64,000 nucleotides of DNA from Desulfoluna limicola (GTDB taxonomy: Bacteria; Desulfobacterota; Desulfobacteria; Desulfobacterales; Desulfolunaceae). The notes under the pieces are model-generated. The model had not been told where the DNA came from. It saw only the letters and a list, made by a program, of their open reading frames with translations, and searched no databases. Positions 54,820-63,687 of the stretch are shown piece after piece; within the stretch, counting starts at the first letter, position 1; each line of letters begins with the position of its first letter. The stretch covers positions 2,689,501-2,753,500 of the forward strand of contig NZ_AP024488.1 of NCBI RefSeq assembly GCF_021654575.1, written 5' to 3'. The position numbers and the translations under genes are program-made.

Positions 54820-54848
54820 TGTATAACTGTGGCACACCCCTGTGTCAA
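54820..54848 (-). promoter_or_regulatory. Sigma-70 promoter of HpsN-like copy 2
   Basis: TTGACA, 17-base spacer, TATACA on the minus strand. The leader includes a hairpin CATCCTCAC/GTGAGGGGATG (54791-54813). Confidence 0.6.
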
Positions 54849-55182
54849 TATTTTTTATAACCTTTATTCGAAACTATTTTATAAAATATCGCAAGAAGTT
54901 CCAAGTAAGACGTCGGGCAGAAGCTTAACCCACTATAAATACTATTTATAAAAAACACAAACCCAACATTCTCATCTGCCATAATGGCGCTGGCATCGCC
55001 GAGCCAACAGCTGCAACACCCCCCTGACAGGGAACCTTTTATCTTCCAGAGGCACATCAGTGCCCCCTCGCTTTGCGGTGCCTTATGTATTGCTGTGAGG
55101 ACACCTCCAACATGCGTCACCCTTCGTGGTCCACATGCCAGGTGGTTCCCCCCTGCCCCTTTTTGGGAGCACACACTTTCAT
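54849..55182. other. AT-rich intergenic region
   Basis: About 330 bases. A 109-codon minus-strand frame (54845-55174) has no ribosome site or family likeness. Nothing supportable seen. Confidence 0.45.
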
Positions 55183-55210
55183 AAAAAAAAGGCGCTGATC
55201 ACTCAGCGCC
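55183..55210 (-). terminator. Rho-independent terminator of the 45-residue peptide gene
   Basis: GGCGCTGA-TCAC-TCAGCGCC perfect stem with eight A on the plus strand, giving U8 on the minus strand. 77 bases after the peptide stop codon. Confidence 0.88.
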
Positions 55211-55286
55211 TCTCTTTCCCTTAACTATGTCTTGTTCCAGCCACCGGGTCTAATGCTGGCGGCTTGCCATGCCTGATATTTTCACG

Positions 55287-55424
55287 TTATCCCGCGACAT
55301 CAATGCCGAGATCACACCCGAGTGGGCCCTCACAATCGAGGTTGGGGCTACGCACGTCAATGTGTCCCTCGTCGCGCTCATCATCTGATTCGATGTAATC
55401 ATGTTCGGTGTCGGAAAATTTCAT
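55287..55424 (-). CDS. 45-residue highly acidic peptide, unknown function
   Basis: Small gene read directly from the minus strand: ATG 55424 to TAA 55287. The product starts MKFSDTEHDYIESDDERDEG and ends in LDCEGPLGCDLGIDVAG. Nine Asp and five Glu against three Lys/Arg, and two Cys (31 and 37) spaced C-x5-C. Support as a gene: GGGAGG 9 bases upstream, a near-consensus promoter (55490-55518) giving a leader of about 58 bases, and a strong terminator 77 bases downstream. No family recognised. It could be a peptide precursor, a small regulator or a metal-binding protein; none of these is shown. Confidence 0.65.
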   Translation of the reverse strand: MKFSDTEHDYIESDDERDEGHIDVRSPNLDCEGPLGCDLGIDVAG

Positions 55425-55489
55425 GATCTATATCCTCCCGGTTGGGATGTTTGTTTTATTGAGGTGGTTCAAATCTTTCTTTTAAATTT

Positions 55490-55518
55490 AATATAGGGCC
55501 CAATCTATTTTGTGTCAA
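55490..55518 (-). promoter_or_regulatory. Near-consensus sigma-70 promoter of the peptide gene
   Basis: TTGACA, 17-base spacer, TATATT on the minus strand: 11 of 12 consensus positions with optimal spacing. Confidence 0.75.
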
Positions 55519-55779
55519 TCAATAATATTAGGCCAGCCTAACTTTTTTCCATAAACTGATCCCCAGGCACCATGTCATCAGAACCACACAAGGTGCCCTC
55601 CATGGCTCCCGCCTCATTCGGTGTGCATGCCTCCGTGCACATGTGGAGGACTGATCCCACGGAACAATTCCCCACGGCTGACCTCCGCGGGTCACTTTTT
55701 CAAATGCCCCCCGAAAACGTTCCATGGTGAATTGAAAGAGCCCACGCCCACAAAGGGTGAACCATCTAAATTGCCGTCA

Positions 55780-55835
55780 GGATCTGTCTGTCCAATGTTT
55801 CTAAAGCCTGGTTCCGGCAGGGCCGCCCCAGGCAA
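55780..55835 (+). repeat. Structured repeat, degraded arm C
   Basis: CTGTCTGTCCAATGTTTCTA then GGTTCCGGCAGGGCCGCCCC, AGGC, and flank TTCAGCTGAG. Confidence 0.5.
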
Positions 55836-55860
55836 CGTTCAGCTGAGGGCTTGCAGGGCA

Positions 55861-56694
55861 TCACGCAAAGAGGAGGAGGCTGACCGCCATCACTCCCATC
55901 CCGGAGATAACACCATAAATGGCATGGTGGTGCTCACCATACTTCTCAGCCGTGGGAAGCAGGCCATCAAGGGAGATGAAGACCATGATGCCAGCCACCG
56001 AGGCAAAGAGAAGCCCAAAAATCATGTCATTGAAGTAGCGAAGAAAAACAAGGTACCCCACAAGCGCCCCCACCGGCTCGGAAACACCCGAGAGAAACGA
56101 GTAACCAAAAGCCTTTTTCCGACTCCCTGTGGCGTAATAGAGGGGAACTGAGACGGCAATGCCTTCAGGAATGTTGTGAATGGCAATGGCAACGGCAATG
56201 GAGATACCCAAAGCAGGGTCCTGAAGGGCACTGGTGAAGGTGGCCAGGCCTTCCGGAAAATTGTGGATGCCAATGGCAAGGGCCGAGAACATCCCCATGC
56301 GATACAGGGAACTCTTCCCTTTTTCCACCCCGGCCCCGCTTGCGGGCCCCATCTCCTCGATCTTGCGGTACTCATGGGGGTTCTCAAAGGAAGGGACAAA
56401 TTTATCAATGAGTGCAATGGCGGCAATCCCGCCAAAAAAGGCAAGGGTTGTGTACCAGTACCCCAAGGTGGGCCCCACAGCAACGGTGAGTGCGTCCCGC
56501 GCCTTGACGAAAATCTCAATCATGGAAACATAGATCATCACTCCCGCAGAAAAGCCCAGGGAGATGGCCAGGAACTTGGTGTTGGTCTTCTTGGCGAAAA
56601 AGGCCAGGGCACTTCCTATCCCTGTGGAAAGGCCGGCAAAAATGGTAAGTCCGAAGGCAAAAAGCACCGTACTCGTGGGAATATCTGTGGACAT
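55861..56694 (-). CDS. zupT: ZIP family metal transporter (ZupT-like)
   Basis: 277 residues, about eight hydrophobic helices. Imports zinc and other divalent metals across the inner membrane. Both ZIP metal-site helices are present: HNFPEGLATF and HNIPEGIAVSVPLYYATGS. N-terminal FAGLSTGIGSALAFF is typical of ZupT. GGAG lies 6 bases before ATG 56694; a frame to 56742 is less likely. Solitary. Zinc supply could matter to the UroD-type methyltransferases, but no linkage is shown. Confidence 0.94.
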   Translation of the reverse strand: MSTDIPTSTVLFAFGLTIFAGLSTGIGSALAFFAKKTNTKFLAISLGFSAGVMIYVSMIEIFVKARDALTVAVGPTLGYWYTTLAFFGGIAAIALIDKFVPSFENPHEYRKIEEMGPASGAGVEKGKSSLYRMGMFSALAIGIHNFPEGLATFTSALQDPALGISIAVAIAIHNIPEGIAVSVPLYYATGSRKKAFGYSFLSGVSEPVGALVGYLVFLRYFNDMIFGLLFASVAGIMVFISLDGLLPTAEKYGEHHHAIYGVISGMGVMAVSLLLFA

Positions 56695-57095
56695 GGGGGG
56701 CTCCAATGCGTCAATCGTGGAATTCGGGTTGGCACACCACAATCATCTATATTGATTGAGCTGTTACCCGTATGTCAACGGTTTTTCAGTGCAGGAAAGA
56801 ATGAGCCTCCGGTGCCACTGCCGGGGCCAAAGTTTTGAAAAGTTTGACAAACACATTATGGGATTCGGTCCCCCTTGGCCCCCGGCTATTCTTCCATTTA
56901 AAATCAAGCTTGCTCTCCGAACAAAATCGGTATCGGCTCATAGGGAAATACCATGAAGGTCACGACGCGTCCTACGGGCTACACGAAGGCGGGAGAACTA
57001 CCCAACCCATTGTCCACAGGCGCAGCCCGTCAGCAAATATAACGCTCCCGAGGCACGGGGGTTCGGAGCATTTACGACCCTGGAAGCAACGCTTT
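56695..57095. repeat. Intergenic region with two inverted repeat fragments
   Basis: 56804-56852 is arm C inverted (GCCTCCGGTGCCACTGCCGG, CAAAGTTTTGAAAAGTTTG). 57008-57090 is a variant B side (GCCCGTCAGCAAATATAACG, CCCGAGGCACGGG). No gene seen. Confidence 0.65.
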
Positions 57096-57776
57096 TCAAC
57101 CCTGCATTTCAGTCAGAGCTCTTTTCAAGGGGCAATCGGCCATCTCTTCGCCACGACGGTAACGCCCAAGGAGAGCCACCGACTCCTGGGCCAGCTTGCG
57201 CCGGACCCGCCTGCGCTCGCCCTTGATCCGAAGAATTCGTAAGTTGTCGTAGTTGGTGGTGTGGTGGCGCATCCAGGCGATGACGGCCGCTTCCGCCCGT
57301 TCAGGCAAGGGAATGCGCTTGGTTCGGGCCACGGTTCCGCTTCCCACAGGGGAGGCGTGCCTGGTTACAGCCTTAGCCATGGACTCGGCAAGCTCCCCGT
57401 GACGAGGATGAAAACAGAGAAACGCAAGAACGGCCCCGCTGAAATCCTCCACATAAGCCACCTGCTCTTTCTCTCGGCGAGCCCGACCCGCCGCGAGCTT
57501 TTTCTTGTAGGCCGGGTTCTCACGTTCCGTGTCAAGATCTGCCCGAATGGACCGAATGGTCGAGGCAGGGGCCCAGATCCCACGAGAAAAAAGCTTTCTT
57601 CCTTTTTTCTCCTGCATCTGCCAATAGGGACCGGCCTTTTTCACCCGCCGCGTCAATGCGGCATCCCCCGGCAAGAGCAGCTCCCAGTTCCCGGGCACCG
57701 CAAGCACGTTACCGGCTTCGGTCATCACTTCCCCTTTTTTATTCCCCGGCTTTACAACCCGTATCTCGTCCGGCAT
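57096..57776 (-). CDS. DUF2293 domain protein
   Basis: 226 residues from ATG 57776 (GGGAGG upstream). The C-terminal region (RAEAAVIAWMRHHTTNYDNL, KGERRRVRRKLAQESVALLG) matches the DUF2293 pattern. The N-terminal part has a basic stretch RARREKEQ and is otherwise unassigned. Strongly basic overall, so nucleic-acid binding is possible but unproven. No operon partners. Confidence 0.8.
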   Translation of the reverse strand: MPDEIRVVKPGNKKGEVMTEAGNVLAVPGNWELLLPGDAALTRRVKKAGPYWQMQEKKGRKLFSRGIWAPASTIRSIRADLDTERENPAYKKKLAAGRARREKEQVAYVEDFSGAVLAFLCFHPRHGELAESMAKAVTRHASPVGSGTVARTKRIPLPERAEAAVIAWMRHHTTNYDNLRILRIKGERRRVRRKLAQESVALLGRYRRGEEMADCPLKRALTEMQG

Positions 57777-58369
57777 GGGCCTCCCTTTTTATTTCGTAGC
57801 GGTTTGCTGGCGGTGATTCGTATGCCCTCTTCCCCGGCTGACCTTCATGTGAGGCCCTATGTGCTGACAGAGCTTTTATGAGGTGCATCGGCCTTCTCAG
57901 GAGCTGAAGACGGCTGAGGTTGCCTCACGCCGGAGTATCTTCGTCGGTGAGGTAAGCAAGCTCTAAAGCCAGCAGCAGCGACCATACCCCGTGTCATGCC
58001 CCACCCTCCTGAAACCGGCTATCAGCTATTAGAAAAAACAACTCCCGTCAAGGGTACCCTTGACGGGAGTTGAATATTTCATCAGCCAAACGCAGAGAAG
58101 CTCTCACCCGTTGCCTTTGGCCTGTATTTATTCTACCGGAGCGCGGCAACGTCCCCACCAGTCTCAGCGACCACTCACGTCTCCCCTTCATCCGGTCGGT
58201 GAGGTTAAGAAAGGGAAGCGGGCGTAGCACGCGGCGAACGCGGTTGCAATTGGAGCCGGAAAAACCTGGCACCAAGTGCAACCGCAATCAGTTTTCTGGG
58301 GTGGCGCCATCTCTCCACCGGAGGCACGCTTTTTAACCAGCTTTGACCAGACAAAGCCTGCAAGCGCTA
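57777..58369. other. Intergenic region with terminator and degraded repeat
   Basis: Contains the palindromic terminator at 58033-58072 and a divergent repeat arm ending near 58325 (CCACCGGAGGC). No gene seen. Confidence 0.55.
58033..58072 (-). terminator. Terminator of the exported repeat-protein gene
   Basis: CAACTCCCGTCAAGGGT / ACCCTTGACGGGAGTTG, 17-bp perfect palindrome, with six A on the plus strand giving a U tract on the minus strand. Confidence 0.8.
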
Positions 58370-59071
58370 CTACGGCGTTTCCACTTCAGGATTACCGGAA
58401 GTCTTCTGCATGATCTCTCTGTAAAGATCCATGACAGCTGCGTCAACGCCGGTGCCGTCTTCAGCCATGGTCTCCATGGCTTTCTCAATCATGATGCGCG
58501 CTTCGGGGATCTGGTCCAGGTTCTTATAGGCCTTTGCCTTGACCAGCATCGCATCATACTGATTTTGGTACCTCTCCAGTGCTTCATTGGCCAGTTCAAT
58601 GGCCTGCTCGTTAAGACCGGCCCCCTCGGCGGACTGCGCCGCGCCGGAGAAGGCCTCCGGATCGCTGGTCTCTTCGGCAAGTTTCAGGTAAAGTTCCAGA
58701 GCCTTGCCGTACTCCCGGTTGTTTTTCAGAGCTTCGGCCGCTGAATAGGATTCGGCAGGAGATTTCGAGGAGAAGGGGTCGGCCTGATCCATCACCCTCT
58801 GAATCTTTTTGTTGTAGGCATCCATCAACGCATCGGTTGACCCGCTCGGTTTGGTAATCTCGGCATTCGAAGGGACCTGCTCTGCCGGTGCCCCAGCAGA
58901 GGCTGGATCCTGTGCAGAGACAGTCCCGCCAGCAACGGTCATCAGTAAGGTGAGGGCCCCAACCTTTACGGCACGTCCAACCCCTGCCTTTGTCCGGGCA
59001 CCTTGTGTGTCATGACGCATCCCCTTTGTAAAAACCGATTCACAGAGAATGCCGCTGTTTCCGTTATTCAT
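58370..59071 (-). CDS. Exported tetratricopeptide-like repeat protein, unknown function
   Basis: 233 residues. GAGGTG lies 6 bases before ATG 59071, giving a long signal-type N-terminus with hydrophobic core VGALTLLMTVAGGTVSA and probable cleavage before QD. An ATG at 59020 would give a more ordinary signal peptide. The mature part is low complexity, then helical with TPR-like units (YGKALELYLKLAEETSDPEA, NEQAIELANEALERYQNQYD, AKAYKNLDQIPEARIMIEKA). Likely periplasmic and protein-binding; function unknown. Confidence 0.75.
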   Translation of the reverse strand: MNNGNSGILCESVFTKGMRHDTQGARTKAGVGRAVKVGALTLLMTVAGGTVSAQDPASAGAPAEQVPSNAEITKPSGSTDALMDAYNKKIQRVMDQADPFSSKSPAESYSAAEALKNNREYGKALELYLKLAEETSDPEAFSGAAQSAEGAGLNEQAIELANEALERYQNQYDAMLVKAKAYKNLDQIPEARIMIEKAMETMAEDGTGVDAAVMDLYREIMQKTSGNPEVETP

Positions 59072-59372
59072 CTTCTCACCTCATGTCCTTACACGGGCCG
59101 CATTCGCCCTCTTGATGTTCCCCACAGGCCCCCTAAAGGGTCCAACTCTGTCCAAAAATCCGTTAACCCCACCCGTCATGATGCATAAATTCACCATAAA
59201 ACTCAACAAAGAGTTCTCCCACACAAGAGCCGGATTTCGAATGGTTCCGCTCGAAGGGAAACGACGAGTTAACGTCTCGAACACCGACCGGATACCATCG
59301 CTCACGCAAAAACAGGTTGGGGCTTATGCAAATATTAAATATGCAAGATCCCTGACTGTTCAGCTCAAAGTC

Positions 59373-59701
59373 GCCTCCGGCGGTCCTGCCGGGGGCCAAA
59401 TGTTAGCCTGATCTAAGTGCTGGGTTTGACATCCAGTTTTAAAGTCGATTTCGAGTTATGAGAAGGCGTTGGTTTTCCGACGGTACTGGTCTTACCGAGC
59501 AAGCATCCCCTTTCGACCCACCGGGGCTGAGGGGCAAAAGGGGATGTAACCGCAAAATTTTTCCGGAGCCATTCACCCGGCAACTTAATACACAAAACAG
59601 CAGGTGATAGAGATGTCAACACTATCGGGGTGATAGTGCCCCTCGACATCCACGCATTTAACCGCCGGGTTAATGTTTTCAAAAAGCGACCCGCCGGAGG
59701 C
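59373..59701 (-). repeat. Structured intergenic repeat (variant A2), inverted and interrupted
   Basis: Starts GCCTCCGGCGGTCCTGCCGG and ends CAAAAAGCGACCCGCCGGAGGC (given by position). Central hairpin CATCCCCTTT / AAAGGGGATG. The A2 arm is split at 59572-59673 by the 102-bp element; the uninterrupted form is seen at 50002. Confidence 0.78.
59572..59673. repeat. 102-bp element with terminal inverted repeats, copy 2, inside a structured repeat
   Basis: Ends TTCACCCGGC / GCCGGGTTAA, one mismatch from the perfect ends of copy 1; same length. Shares ATCGGGGTGATAGTGCCCCT and GCATTTAACC. Confidence 0.75.
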
Positions 59702-59734
59702 ATGGCGGAATGGTTACCAAATATCCATAAAAAT

Positions 59735-59815
59735 GCCGCAGTGATCTGACCCGAGGGACGAGGGTTAAAGGGCTGTGACAACCCGCTTTCAAGGTGGCTT
59801 CCCTTGCTACCGGAG
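59735..59815 (-). repeat. Structured intergenic repeat, partial, inverted
   Basis: CCCGAGGGACGAGGG loop region, CCCGCTTTCAAGGTGGC, CCTTGCTACCGGAGG. Confidence 0.68.
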
Positions 59816-60011
59816 GGAACGAATAATGAACCGACGTGCTGAATGCGCTCATAAGGAATGGCCTGAGCACGCCCCCTTACCACACAGAATCAACTGGATT
59901 TTTTATAAAAAATCGTGTAATTCATCTGGCGTTTTGTCAACCCGTGAAATATCCGGGTCCCCCTGCATTCGAAATAAAATCGGCGCTGAACAGCGCGACA
60001 GGAATATATAG

Positions 60012-62804
60012 ATGAATCCATTTGTTGTGGGCCAGCGCTGGATCAGCGAAACCGAGCCGGAGCTCGGACTGGGAACCGTCTGGGCCGTGGAAGGAAGGCG
60101 GGTCACCGTCCGGTTTCAAGAGAGCGACTGCACAAGACAGTATGCGGCGGCATCCGCGCCTTTGCGGCGGGTCACCTTTAACCCCGGAGACGCCGTCACA
60201 AGCAGACAGAAAGAGTCCTTTGCCGTGGACACGGTGGAAGAGATCGAAGGGATCCTCGTATACTGCGGAGAAGGCTACCAGCTTTACGAATCCGAGCTTG
60301 CCGACACCTTGAGCTTCTCCACCCCCCTGGATCGCCTTACCGGTGGGTTCTCCGATTCTTCGGGCCTCTTTGACCTGCGCATGGAGGCTCTGTCCCACCA
60401 TCTTTCAGCCAAGGCCTCACCGGTACGGGGCTTTCTCGGAGGCCGGGTGGATCTCATCGGCCACCAGTTCCATATCGCCCACGAAGTGGCGGGGCGCCAT
60501 CTTCCCCGCGTGCTCCTGGCCGATGAAGTGGGCCTGGGAAAAACCATCGAGGCCTGCCTCATCCTTCATCGCCTCCTCCTTACCGAACAGGTGGCCCGGG
60601 TTCTTATTCTTGTGCCCGACGCCCTTGTCCACCAATGGTTTGTGGAACTCCTCAGGCGATTCAACCTTCATTTCCGCATCGCTAACGAAACCCATTTTCA
60701 GGAAATGGAACAGGTCGATCCGGAGTGCAACCCCTTTGCCGAAGACCAGCTTTTCCTGGCCCCCATGGCCATCCTGGAATCGGAAGAGCGCATGTTTCAA
60801 GCCCTGGACTCCGGTTTCGAGATGGTGGTGGTCGACGAAGCCCATCACATGGAGCCGCGAAGCCACAGCTTCCGATGCGTGGAGGCCTTAAGTCGCCTCA
60901 GCCGCGGGCTGCTCCTTCTCACCGCCACCCCGGAACAGATGGGCCGCAAGAGCCACTTTGCCCAACTGCGGCTGCTGGACCCGGCCCGTTACCCCAGCTT
61001 TGAGCAATACGAAAAAGAGGCCGATCAGCACCAGAACACCGCAGCACTTGCCGGCAAAATCCTGGATAACGACGTTTTAACCAATCAGGAACAGGCCGAG
61101 CTTGCGGATATCCTCGGAGCCCCCGACATTCAAGAGTCCCTTGAGACAGACCCCACCGCCATCGTGGACGACCTCTTGGATCGTCACGGGCCCGGCCGCG
61201 TCATTTTCCGTAACACCCGAAAAGTCATCCAGGGCTTTCCGGCCCGGATGCCCAATCTTTACAGACTTGACGCATCAACCGAGGCCACCGGTCGTCACCA
61301 CGATGAGCTGCTCCACGATGCAACGCCCGGGTCCCCCATGCCGGAGCTGTCGGACGACCCCAGAATCACCTGGCTGGCCGAACTGCTGAAAGAGCACCGC
61401 GATGAAAAGGTCCTTTTGATCTGCAGTACCCGGGAAAAGGTCCAGGCCGTTGAAGCGGCCCTTACCCGGCACCTCTCCATCAAGATCGCCCTCTTCCACG
61501 AAGAGATGACCCTCATCCAGCGAGACAGAAACGCTGCCTGGTTCTCTGAAACGGACGGTGCACGCCTTCTCATCTGCTCGGAGATCGGCAGCGAAGGACG
61601 AAACTTCCAGTTCGCACGGCACCTGGTCCTCTTTGACCTCCCCTTAAACCCTGAAAAGGTGGAGCAGCGCATCGGGCGCCTCGACCGCATCGGGCAGAGA
61701 CACGACATCCAGATCCACGTGCCCTTCCTCGCCAAGAGCGCCAGCGAAATCTCTGCGCGATGGTACAACGCCATGGGTATCTTCACCGGCTGCATCCCGG
61801 GACTTCACACCATCGGCAGTACCTTTAAAGTGCCCCTTGAAAGCCTCATGCAAACGGCCATGAACAGCAGGCCGTTTCCTGAAGCCCAATTGAGCGATCT
61901 TCTGTCCGAAACCGAGGCGTTCACAAAACGTCTTTCGGAAGAACTCCAAAAAGGGCGAGATCGCCTTTTGGAGCTCACCGCCAATCGCCCCGAGCGCATC
62001 ACCGAACTTCTGAGCATGGTCAGGAAAAATGATCAGTCCACGAATCTTTGCCGCTTTATCCTCCGTCTGTTCAGGCACCACGGCATCGAGATGGACGAGG
62101 CAGGAACGAGCAACTTTCTCCTGGAGTTCAAGGAAGACGACGACCCGGCCCTGCCCCTTCCGCCCTTCCGGCGGAATCCCCTTGCCGTTACCTTCGACCG
62201 GAAAACAGCACTCCAACGCGAAGAGATCGAATTCCTTACGGCCGATCACCCCATGGTGGTGGGCGCCCTGGAGTCCTTCCTCGGCTCCGAATCGGGCAAC
62301 GCCTCCCTGGCCACATTCCAGGATGCCGGGGAACAGGGACTCCTGCTGGAACTCATCGGTGTCCCCGAATGCGTGGCTCCGTCACACCTGCGCGTGGACA
62401 GGTTTCTTCCCACGGCACCCTTTCGCCTCGTCCTTGACCACACAGGTGACGAGGTCACAGAAGCGTGGCAACCGAGGGACTTGTCCGGCAACCTTGAAGA
62501 CTTACCGGCCTCATGGCTCTCCGAACACCCAACCATAAGCAGGGAGCTCCTTCCCGGTCTTATGAAACAGGGAACAGCCAACATGGAGAATCAGAGCAAG
62601 GCCGTCATTAAAAAAGCCACGGCCGCCATGACCGCCTTCATGGACCATGAGATCGACCGGCTGACAACCCTTAAGCTGACAAACCCCAATGTCACAGGGG
62701 AAGAGATCAACGCCCTGAAGGCCGAAAAGAACGCCATGGCCGGTGCCCTTGAGAATTGCCGCATCCGCCTCGATGCCATGCGCCTGGTGCTGCTCATGCC
62801 GTAG
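60012..62804 (+). CDS. rapA: RNA polymerase-associated SNF2-family ATPase RapA
   Basis: 930 residues. Recycles RNA polymerase stalled after transcription. N-terminal Tudor-like region (VGQRWISETEPELGLGTV), helicase motif I DEVGLGKTIEA, Ia RVLILVPDALVHQW, II VVDEAHH, III LLTATP, and C-lobe motifs V/VI (LICSEIGSEGRNFQFA, QRIGRLDRIGQ). A long C-terminal RapA-specific region follows. Length is near the E. coli 968. AGGA lies about 8 bases before ATG 60012. Solitary gene between repeats. Confidence 0.95.
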   Translation: MNPFVVGQRWISETEPELGLGTVWAVEGRRVTVRFQESDCTRQYAAASAPLRRVTFNPGDAVTSRQKESFAVDTVEEIEGILVYCGEGYQLYESELADTLSFSTPLDRLTGGFSDSSGLFDLRMEALSHHLSAKASPVRGFLGGRVDLIGHQFHIAHEVAGRHLPRVLLADEVGLGKTIEACLILHRLLLTEQVARVLILVPDALVHQWFVELLRRFNLHFRIANETHFQEMEQVDPECNPFAEDQLFLAPMAILESEERMFQALDSGFEMVVVDEAHHMEPRSHSFRCVEALSRLSRGLLLLTATPEQMGRKSHFAQLRLLDPARYPSFEQYEKEADQHQNTAALAGKILDNDVLTNQEQAELADILGAPDIQESLETDPTAIVDDLLDRHGPGRVIFRNTRKVIQGFPARMPNLYRLDASTEATGRHHDELLHDATPGSPMPELSDDPRITWLAELLKEHRDEKVLLICSTREKVQAVEAALTRHLSIKIALFHEEMTLIQRDRNAAWFSETDGARLLICSEIGSEGRNFQFARHLVLFDLPLNPEKVEQRIGRLDRIGQRHDIQIHVPFLAKSASEISARWYNAMGIFTGCIPGLHTIGSTFKVPLESLMQTAMNSRPFPEAQLSDLLSETEAFTKRLSEELQKGRDRLLELTANRPERITELLSMVRKNDQSTNLCRFILRLFRHHGIEMDEAGTSNFLLEFKEDDDPALPLPPFRRNPLAVTFDRKTALQREEIEFLTADHPMVVGALESFLGSESGNASLATFQDAGEQGLLLELIGVPECVAPSHLRVDRFLPTAPFRLVLDHTGDEVTEAWQPRDLSGNLEDLPASWLSEHPTISRELLPGLMKQGTANMENQSKAVIKKATAAMTAFMDHEIDRLTTLKLTNPNVTGEEINALKAEKNAMAGALENCRIRLDAMRLVLLMP

Positions 62805-62841
62805 GAAGGCCTTCAATCCTCAAAGCTGGGGGCAAAGACAT

Positions 62842-62978
62842 GCCTCCGGCGGCGAGGTGAGCCATCTCAAAAGCACAGTTGTTCCTGTGCCACAAGCGCC
62901 TTAAAACACCGGAAGCAGTTTGTCAAACCTGCTCATTCCGATCTGACAAAAGCGTGGACCCGGCAAGATTGCAGAGGG
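62842..62978 (+). repeat. Structured intergenic repeat, degraded
   Basis: GCCTCCGGCGGCGAGGTGAG, CCATCTCAAAAGC, then GTTTGTCAAACC and a worn C arm GGACCCGGCAAGATTGCAG. Follows rapA. Confidence 0.7.
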
Positions 62979-63219
62979 GTTCTTGCACTCAATTTTTATG
63001 TCAGGCAGCGGCTTTTAGATCCAACCCATTTCTACCTACATCGAATAAACCGTCCCGCCACCAAACCGTATACCAATATATTTCGACCCCTTCCTCCTTG
63101 ATCATTCATGAAATATGGCGTATTACTTAACCACATTCCTTATCTCAACGCTTGGTTAAAAAGAGAAACAACGGTTACAATTGTCATACCCCCTCACCAA
63201 TCACTGGTTGGAGTCTTGT

Positions 63220-63684
63220 ATGCCCCAATTCTTTTTTGCACTGCTTCTGACGATGGCCACGGATACCGTCAACATTGACATGCCACAAGACCAGGCATGG
63301 CTCCACGGACGGTGGCTTCATGTTGCCGTCTCTTCCGACACCGCTGCCTGCACCGAGTCAACACAACAAAGGCCCCCAAAAGGAAAACACCTACTTGTCT
63401 TTCGTCCCGATGGCGAATTGCGGCGGTACTCTCCCCAGAAAGGGTGGGCACGGCTCCTCATGGATTTCAACGTGAGTGAGAACACCGTTGTGTTGCAACC
63501 ACAGACCCAGGATCAGTCTTGCCTCATGGCAGAAAAAACCGATGAGGGTCTTTTGATGGTGTGCATGCCCAAATATGGCAATTTTTACTACAAGAAAGTC
63601 GATCCCAAGACACGCCTTGATCAGATCAACTTTCTCCAACCCCCAACACACCAATCAGCCCTGTCCGCTGCAGCCGGAGAGTAA
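63220..63684 (+). CDS. Hypothetical small protein, possibly exported
   Basis: 154 residues from ATG 63220, with GGAG 6 bases upstream; a TTG at 63181 is in frame but less likely. The N-terminus MPQFFFALLLTMATDT has a short hydrophobic run that could be a signal. The remainder (WLHGRWLHVAVS, KGKHLLVFRPDGELRRYS, GNFYYKKVD) suggests a lipocalin-like or beta-rich fold but matches no family I know. The next gene starts 3 bases after its stop, so the two are probably co-transcribed. Confidence 0.7.
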   Translation: MPQFFFALLLTMATDTVNIDMPQDQAWLHGRWLHVAVSSDTAACTESTQQRPPKGKHLLVFRPDGELRRYSPQKGWARLLMDFNVSENTVVLQPQTQDQSCLMAEKTDEGLLMVCMPKYGNFYYKKVDPKTRLDQINFLQPPTHQSALSAAAGE

Positions 63685-63687
63685 CCG

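Larger units (their letters stand above)
59072..60011. other. Repeat-filled intergenic region upstream of rapA
   Basis: About 940 bases holding a structured repeat interrupted by a 102-bp element and a further partial repeat at 59735-59815. No convincing gene. Confidence 0.6.

Noticed and set aside
54845..55174. 109-codon minus-strand frame
   Set aside because: No ribosome site; odd composition; downstream of a terminator and overlapping a promoter.
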